Source of the DNA: Frigididesulfovibrio sp031553235
GTDB lineage: Bacteria; Desulfobacterota; Desulfovibrionia; Desulfovibrionales; Desulfovibrionaceae
Assembly (NCBI GenBank): GCA_031553235.1
Contig: JAVBLS010000058.1
Coordinates: forward strand, 1-9,890
Reading direction: 5' to 3'
Length of the DNA stretch: 9,890 bases
The position numbers and the translations under genes are program-made. Below the pieces are notes generated by a model. That model saw only the letters and a program-made list of their open reading frames with translations. It had not been told where the DNA came from and did no database searches. Each line of letters opens with the position of its first letter. Position 1 is the first letter of the stretch. Of the stretch, positions 6,562 through 9,890 are shown in pieces.

Positions 6562-6608
6562 TGGTCGGAGCGACAGGATTTGAACCTGCGACATCCTGCT
6601 CCCAAAGC
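6562..6608 (-). tRNA. 3' half of tRNA-Pro(UGG), the element attachment core
   Basis: On the minus strand the segment reads as anticodon loop TTTGGGA (anticodon TGG), 3' anticodon stem GCAGG, variable ATGTC, T stem-loop GCAGG-TTCAAAT-CCTGT, acceptor CGCTCCG, discriminator A and encoded CCA. The G72 opposite an expected C1 fits tRNA-Pro. The 5' anticodon stem should read CCTGC, but only its last two bases match (6607-6608). No D arm or 5' acceptor strand follows up to 6640, so this is not a working tRNA gene. The break at the anticodon stem, next to an integrase gene, is the classic attachment-site arrangement: the 3' half is repeated at both element ends and the intact gene should be at the far end. 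Confidence 0.85.
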
Positions 6609-6624
6609 CGTGAGGGGTGGCGGC

Positions 6625-6763
6625 ATGGGTAGGCACATAAGAACTTGCCTGCTTACAATCCGTTGTGTAAGAATGGAATTCATCACACGCAAGCTCACGC
6701 GGAATCACGATGATGGGTATCATCCGGGTAGCTTTTTGCGCGGATGGGTAGCAGGAGGGTATC
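6625..6763 (+). repeat. Repeated GGGTA motifs and inverted repeat between attachment site and integrase
   Basis: GGGTA occurs five times on the plus strand (6627, 6715, 6726, 6746, 6757), three of them in the longer form ATGGGTA (6625, 6713, 6744). There is also an inverted pair CTTACA (6652-6657) / TGTAAG (6666-6671). Spaced direct repeats beside a core site are typical of arm-type binding sites of tyrosine recombinases or of excisionase sites. A weak promoter for the integrase, TTGCCT (6645-6650) with TAAGAA (6668-6673) at 17-base spacing, lies in the same stretch. The functional reading is inference. Confidence 0.45.
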
Positions 6764-6768
6764 ACCAG

Positions 6769-7977
6769 ATGGGTCGAGAGCGTACCAAATACCAGGGGGT
6801 TTACCAGCGCCTGCACAGTGTCCGTCGGCATCTCGGCAAGCCCGACGTGTGTTTTGACATAACGTACAAAACCCCGGACGGCAAGAAGGTCTGGGAAAAG
6901 GTCGGCTGGGCCAGCGAGGAGTATAATGCCCAGATGGCCGCGCAGATACGGGCGGAGCGGATACGCGCCATGCGGCATGGGGAAGCCTTGCCCGTCCGCA
7001 AAAGATCCATGAGCTTTGCCGAGGCCTGGGAAGTGTACAAGAAGGAGTGGCTTTGCCAGGTCAAGACGGCGGCGGAGGACACCCGCCGCTATGAGGCCTA
7101 TTTGAAGAAGCCGCTCGCGGACAAGCCCGTAGCCGCGATTACTCCCCTGGACTTGGAGCGGGTGAAGACCGACATGGCCGGTAAGGGATACAGCCCGCAG
7201 ACCATCAAACACGCCCTCGGTCTGGTGCGGCGCGTCTACCGCAAGCTGAACGCCTGGGGCCTGTTCACCGGCAAGCCGCCGACCGACAACGTGGCCATGC
7301 CGAGACTGGAAGCCGCCCGGACACGCTACCTCACGGCAGACGAGGCAAAAAAGCTGCTCGCCGACCTGAAAAAGCGCAGCCGGTTCTGGCACGATGCCGC
7401 CCTTCTCAGTTTGCATACGGGGATGCGCCTTGGGGAGGTGTTGGGCTTGCGCTGGGAGGATGTGGACTTTGACACCGGTATTCTGCATGTGCGCGATCCG
7501 GGCGGGGACACTCTGCGGACCCGGGATGCCAAAAGCGGCCGCGCGGCGCACCTTTCGGCCGATGCCGCGGCCATGCTCAGGGAACGCGGGTCGAAGCCGG
7601 TCGGGTTCGTGTTTACCGACCGTAACGGCGCGCAAGTGGTGCATCGTGGGGCCACCAGCTTCACCAGAGCGGTGGAGAGGCTGGGGCTGAACAAGGATAT
7701 TTCGGATCGCCGGCAGCGTGTGGTCTTCCACTCCCTGCGGCATACCTTCGCCAGTTGGCTGGCTATCCGGGGGGTGCCGCTGTATGTCATCGGCGAGTTG
7801 CTCGGGCACAAGACGTTGGAAATGACCAAGCGCTACAGCCACCTGTGCCCGGACGTCAAGCAGGGGGCCGTGGCGCTTATTGACGGTCTGCTGCGCGGGG
7901 AAACCGAAGGCGGGGAAGCCGAGGGAGAGGCTACGCATACGTCTTCTTCCGACAAGCCGCGAGATACGCCTGAATAG
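6769..7977 (+). CDS. int: Tyrosine recombinase (phage-type integrase)
   Basis: This 402-residue site-specific recombinase would join and excise the element at the tRNA-Pro site. The catalytic set is complete: R220 (HTGMRLGEVLGLRWEDV), K255 as likely beta-hairpin lysine (RDAKSGR), H321 and R324 (HSLRHTF), H347 (LLGHKTL) and nucleophile Y356 (KRYSHL). Residues 1-60 look like an arm-binding domain, 80-175 the core-binding SAM-like domain (AEAWEVYKKEWLCQVKTAAE), and 185-370 the catalytic domain. The frame is open back to 6508 through the tRNA remnant, but that part is not coding; ATG 6769 has AGGAGG ten bases upstream. The acidic tail (about 375-402) follows the catalytic domain. Its last 47 bases overlap the converging HTH gene. 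Confidence 0.93.
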   Translation: MGRERTKYQGVYQRLHSVRRHLGKPDVCFDITYKTPDGKKVWEKVGWASEEYNAQMAAQIRAERIRAMRHGEALPVRKRSMSFAEAWEVYKKEWLCQVKTAAEDTRRYEAYLKKPLADKPVAAITPLDLERVKTDMAGKGYSPQTIKHALGLVRRVYRKLNAWGLFTGKPPTDNVAMPRLEAARTRYLTADEAKKLLADLKKRSRFWHDAALLSLHTGMRLGEVLGLRWEDVDFDTGILHVRDPGGDTLRTRDAKSGRAAHLSADAAAMLRERGSKPVGFVFTDRNGAQVVHRGATSFTRAVERLGLNKDISDRRQRVVFHSLRHTFASWLAIRGVPLYVIGELLGHKTLEMTKRYSHLCPDVKQGAVALIDGLLRGETEGGEAEGEATHTSSSDKPRDTPE

Positions 7978-8251
7978 CCGTATGCTCGTAAAACACGGGG
8001 CCGTTTTTCACTTCCTGGATGTAGGCCGGCCCTTTGCCGATGCCGCGCTTGTTGCACAATGTGCGGGCGTTGAGACTGTAAAGCTTTTCGACTTCTTCCG
8101 GGGTGAGGAGGGTTTTACGCTTAAGAATTTCCAGCTCGCCGGCCATTTCCGGCAGGGTAAGGCGGCCCATGGCGGTGTTTACCGCCTCCGTCACGATGGC
8201 GCTGAGTTGTTCCGGTGAGAGGGCCAGGGTCGTCACGGTGATCTGACTCAT
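7931..8251 (-). CDS. Excisionase-like helix-turn-helix DNA-binding protein
   Basis: This is a 106-residue protein. The C-terminal half (LLTPEEVEKLYSLNARTLCN, then a GKGPAYIQEV turn, then EHTAIQAYLAACRKK) has the layout of MerR-like/HTH_17 small DNA-binding domains: a helix-turn-helix, a GxGPxY wing and a final helix. These domains are found in excisionases and AlpA-type regulators. The N-terminal half (about 1-45) is helical and unfamiliar. It probably binds DNA at the attachment region or an early promoter. ATG 8251 has GGAGG at a seven-base spacing, and longer in-frame starts lack this. Its stop lies inside the integrase coding region on the other strand, so the two transcripts overlap by at least 47 bases. 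Confidence 0.7.
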   Translation of the reverse strand: MSQITVTTLALSPEQLSAIVTEAVNTAMGRLTLPEMAGELEILKRKTLLTPEEVEKLYSLNARTLCNKRGIGKGPAYIQEVKNGPVFYEHTAIQAYLAACRKKTYA

Positions 8252-8318
8252 GACAATGCCTCCAGGGGGATGGTGCCGCCCGGACGTTGGTTGAAAATAA
8301 GGTTTTCCGCTCTCGGTG

Positions 8319-8345
8319 CCGCCCCGTCCACCGGGACGGAGGCGG
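8319..8345 (-). repeat. GC-rich hairpin in the gap between micro-ORF and HTH gene
   Basis: Arms CCGCC-CCGTCC (8319-8329) and GGACGG-A-GGCGG (8334-8345) pair over eleven positions with one bulged A and a 4-base loop. It lies in the only sizeable gap of the minus-strand operon, 8252-8352. No T run follows on the minus strand, so it looks more like an RNA-processing or stabilising hairpin than a terminator. Confidence 0.5.
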
Positions 8346-8352
8346 TGTGAGA

Positions 8353-8496
8353 TCAGACCGCCCGGGCTTCCTTGGCCGGGACCGCTCCGGTCGGTGCCGG
8401 GACGGCGGGTTCTTCCCCGGGCCGGCTCTTCGGATTGCACGCGTTATTCTCCGTCCCGCTCAGCGTAGTGGGCGGGTTGTGGCCGGCATCGCTCAT
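8353..8496 (-). CDS. 47-residue micro-ORF, unknown function
   Basis: This ORF runs from ATG 8496 to TGA 8353-8355. Its start overlaps the stop of the preceding gene as ATGA (8493-8496), a signature of translational coupling, with GAGG eight bases upstream. The product is rich in proline, alanine and glycine (MSDAGHNPPTTLSGTENN at the start), with no membrane segment or recognisable domain; it is probably unstructured. The case for it being real rests on the coupling and gene packing; composition alone would not support it. Confidence 0.45.
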   Translation of the reverse strand: MSDAGHNPPTTLSGTENNACNPKSRPGEEPAVPAPTGAVPAKEARAV

Positions 8497-8849
8497 GCCG
8501 CACACCTCTTCGAGGCCTGGGACCGTTGTGGATTGGAAATCTGGATGCGCTGCAGGTGCAGCAGGCAGCGCACGGCCATGGTCCCGACCTGCATGGCCCT
8601 GTCGTTCATCTGCGCTCGTCGGGCCGGGTCGCCGCTGTCGGCCTGAAACTCGTTGACGGCTTCGGCCCGCCCGCCCACTTCCTCGGTGAGGAAGCCCAGG
8701 GCATGGGCCGCGTCGGTGCTCCAGTCGGGGTGCAGCCCTTCGGCCCGGAGCAGCTCCAGGGCGATGTCCATAAAGATCACGGCCAGCTCCGGCCGGGCGT
8801 TCAGAAGCTCGATCAGACGAAAGGTCGCTTGTTCAGGCGTCCTGGTCAT
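8493..8849 (-). CDS. Small helical protein, possibly MazG-like
   Basis: This 118-residue all-helical protein has the segment HPDWSTDAAHALGFLTEEVG (40-59), then AEAV, then NDRAMQVGTMAVRCLLHL (82-99). It resembles the phage-borne MazG-like NTP pyrophosphohydrolases, where an EExGE helix is followed by a second helix of the type REELxQVAAVAVxWLE. E56 and E57 are present, but the next acidic position is G60 and the second helix lacks its usual acidic pair, so it may be inactive or a different family. AGGAG lies seven bases before ATG 8849. It overlaps the upstream micro-ORF by 17 bases and couples to the downstream one. The gene is confident; the family is tentative. Confidence 0.6.
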   Translation of the reverse strand: MTRTPEQATFRLIELLNARPELAVIFMDIALELLRAEGLHPDWSTDAAHALGFLTEEVGGRAEAVNEFQADSGDPARRAQMNDRAMQVGTMAVRCLLHLQRIQISNPQRSQASKRCAA

Positions 8850-8970
8850 GGCGCTTCTCCTCTGGATAGTGGCTGGAAACGCTCAGGCGGCGTCCCGGCA
8901 CGCGCCGGCCGATTTCGGCCGGCGGTTTTTTGGCTGAAAGGGTGCGCCTGTATCCTTTCTGTCCGGCCAT
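8833..8970 (-). CDS. 45-residue basic micro-ORF, unknown function
   Basis: ATG 8970 follows directly on the TAG stop (8971-8973) of the upstream gene with no gap, and GGAGG lies eight bases upstream inside that gene. The product is short and very basic (MAGQKGYRRTLSAKKPP...GRRVPGRRLS), perhaps nucleic-acid binding, and ends 17 bases into the next gene. It also contains a hairpin that reads as a terminator on the opposite strand, which is a caution against calling it a gene. Confidence 0.45.
   Translation of the reverse strand: MAGQKGYRRTLSAKKPPAEIGRRVPGRRLSVSSHYPEEKRHDQDA
8903..8931 (+). terminator. Rho-independent terminator facing the plus strand
   Basis: Arms 8903-8912 and 8915-8924 (CGCCGGCCGA / TCGGCCGGCG) are perfectly complementary, followed at 8926-8931 by six T. 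It points rightwards, against the minus-strand genes, so it would stop transcripts coming from the integrase side before they run antisense through the early operon. Confidence 0.55.
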
Positions 8971-9411
8971 CTAAGCAACCTCCATGCTGGAGTCGTCCAG
9001 GTCGGCCCAATTGCCGATGACGTCCAGGACGGCGCCGACGCCGTCGCACCAGAAGCTCACGCAGCCTTTGGCCATGAGGCCGAGTTTGTCGTTCAGGCCG
9101 GTCACGACGGCCACGGCCACCCCGACCGTGTGGGCGATGCACATCAGGCAGGCCGCGTCCTGGTCCAGCGGGGCGGCCACCACCAGGAGATCGGCCAGGG
9201 CCGTCCGGGTGCGGCAGTCTTGGAACAGGTCGTCTTCTTCCTTCTCCAGGGGGAAAGGGCCGTCATCGATGCGGCTTTTCAGAAACACGTCGGACTGTGC
9301 AGTCCACTCGTGCACCTCATGTCCATTGTCGACCAATTCACTCCGAATTTCACGTACGACTTTACCGTTTTGCGCGGCTGAAAACACCACAATGGAAAGC
9401 GGCCTACTCAT
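8971..9411 (-). CDS. Nucleoside 2-deoxyribosyltransferase-like Rossmann-fold protein
   Basis: This is a 146-residue soluble protein. An opening strand (SIVVFSA, 6-12), a helix and HEVHEW (31-36), then ALADLLVVAAPLDQDAACLM (71-90) and HTVGVAVAVVTGL (94-106) follow the order of nucleoside 2-deoxyribosyltransferase-like domains: strand, helix, GHEV, 'aDlvva' strand, helix carrying the catalytic Glu, then 'GkPVvvl'. At the helix position where active enzymes have a Glu in a GTxxExG setting it reads DAACLMCIA, so the nucleophile seems absent. A nucleotide-binding or sensor role is possible, for example in phage nucleotide metabolism or counter-defence. ATG 9411 has GGAGG six bases upstream. It overlaps the preceding gene's stop by eight bases. 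The fold is tentative. Confidence 0.6.
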   Translation of the reverse strand: MSRPLSIVVFSAAQNGKVVREIRSELVDNGHEVHEWTAQSDVFLKSRIDDGPFPLEKEEDDLFQDCRTRTALADLLVVAAPLDQDAACLMCIAHTVGVAVAVVTGLNDKLGLMAKGCVSFWCDGVGAVLDVIGNWADLDDSSMEVA

Positions 9412-9890
9412 CGCGATCCTCCTCTTGGTCGGATGCCAGTGCCATAAGAAGCTCCAGGGCCATCAAGGCGGCGACGGCGTCGCGGTTTTCCTTTTTGAAG
9501 GCGGCGAACTCGGCCCTGGTCACCTTGCCGCTGATGATATGGGCGGCGGCAACCGCGGCGACGTCACTGCATTCCTTAACGGTGTTGGCGAGATGAATGG
9601 TCATGCTGCTGGTCTGCGGCACCTGCACCGGGGGCAGTTTGACAAAGACGCCGTCGCGCTCTTCGGCGAGAAATTCGACAGGGGCGTCGCTGTCGAGCAT
9701 GTCCATATAGGGCAGCAGGTTGTCTGCTCCCCACTTGTGGCCGCGCTGACGCGAAAGCTCCGACATGGCCGTCTGGTACTCAAAGCCGGCTCTGACGAGA
9801 TTGGTCTTGGCATTCAGGCCGTTGGGCATCGCCTCCACCAGCAGGTGATGGCAAAACCCCGTCAGCGACGGGTATTTTTTCCCGATGAAA
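9404..9890 (-). CDS. Phage CII (CP76)-type regulator, 5' end beyond the window
   Basis: The frame is open from base 9889 to the TAG at 9404-9406, so the start may lie outside the window; GTG 9838 and ATG 9829 are internal candidates. The visible 161 residues include IGKKYPSL at the edge, GHKWGADNLLPYMDMLDSD, LAEERDGVFVKLPP, and a helical end (ISGKVTRAEFAAFKKENRDA then ALMALELLMALA). The segment order HK(L/W)GADxLxxxM - ALAEExxGVFVxLP - GxIxxxEL follows phage CII/CP76 regulatory proteins, DNA-binding early regulators of temperate phages. It is the first visible gene of the minus-strand set and overlaps the next by eight bases. The family call is by motif reading. Confidence 0.65.
   Translation of the reverse strand, partial: FIGKKYPSLTGFCHHLLVEAMPNGLNAKTNLVRAGFEYQTAMSELSRQRGHKWGADNLLPYMDMLDSDAPVEFLAEERDGVFVKLPPVQVPQTSSMTIHLANTVKECSDVAAVAAAHIISGKVTRAEFAAFKKENRDAVAALMALELLMALASDQEEDRDE

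Larger units (their letters stand above)
6562..9890. mobile_element. Integrated element at tRNA-Pro, probably a prophage (one end; continues past right edge)
   Basis: The element starts at the tRNA-Pro 3' half and contains a tyrosine recombinase, an excisionase-like HTH protein and a phage CII-type regulator, with small, overlapping genes typical of phage early operons. No structural phage genes are in view, so an integrative conjugative or satellite element is not excluded. The other attachment site lies beyond base 9890. Confidence 0.75.

Noticed and set aside
6562..6640. Complete tRNA gene
   Set aside because: The 5' anticodon stem, D arm and 5' acceptor strand are absent; only the 3' half can be aligned.
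6330..6698. Minus-strand frame with a hydrophobic stretch through the terminators and tRNA remnant
   Set aside because: It crosses two terminators, the tRNA fragment and the end of cysC, with no good start; the hydrophobic run comes from the T-rich terminator tails.
6508..6768. Integrase extended upstream to GTG 6508
   Set aside because: This would translate the tRNA half and its terminator; ATG 6769 has AGGAGG upstream and begins the conserved protein.
8526..9020. Plus-strand frames opposite the small element genes
   Set aside because: The minus-strand frames have ribosome binding sites, overlaps typical of operons and recognisable patterns; the plus frames have none.

Overview
The window reads as the chromosome of a high-GC sulfate-reducing bacterium of the Desulfovibrionaceae type. 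The evidence is a dissimilatory adenylylsulfate (APS) reductase pair, aprB then aprA, on the minus strand at the left edge. These are recognisable from two [4Fe-4S] cysteine motifs in AprB and the FAD-binding N-terminus of AprA. AprA runs off the left edge.

Region by region: (1) 1-1477, aprB-aprA on the minus strand, with a near-consensus promoter at 1605-1633. (2) 1478-1812, a divergent intergenic region. (3) 1813-6459, a plus-strand gene row. It holds a 633-residue protein with a repeat-rich basic N-terminus, a chorismate-mutase-like helical segment and a degenerate EPSP-synthase-like domain. This is followed by an overlapping 88-residue coiled-coil protein, a multi-pass membrane protein whose frame appears broken near its 3' end, a class I/II PLP aminotransferase, two large perfect inverted repeats, and the APS kinase gene cysC. 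(4) 6482-6608, two terminators facing the minus strand and then only the 3' half of a tRNA-Pro(UGG) gene, cut at the anticodon stem. (5) 6609-9890, an integrated element, probably a prophage: a tyrosine recombinase (+), then a tightly packed minus-strand set of an excisionase-like HTH protein, a 47-codon ORF, a MazG-like protein, a 45-codon ORF, a nucleoside-deoxyribosyltransferase-like protein, and a phage CII (CP76)-type regulator running off the right edge.

Working together: AprBA and CysC both consume APS. AprBA reduces it to sulfite and AMP for respiration, and CysC phosphorylates it to PAPS. The tRNA-Pro fragment and the adjacent integrase indicate site-specific insertion into the tRNA 3' half, so an intact tRNA-Pro should be found at the other end of the element, beyond this window. 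The minus-strand element genes converge on and overlap the 3' end of the integrase, so their transcription would run antisense to it.

Least ordinary are the aromatic-pathway-like pseudoenzyme fusion beside aprBA, the split tRNA attachment site with repeated GGGTA motifs before the integrase, and the two unrecognised micro-ORFs in the element's early operon. I see no CRISPR array, rRNA or insertion sequence. Family assignments were made by reading motifs, with no database search.
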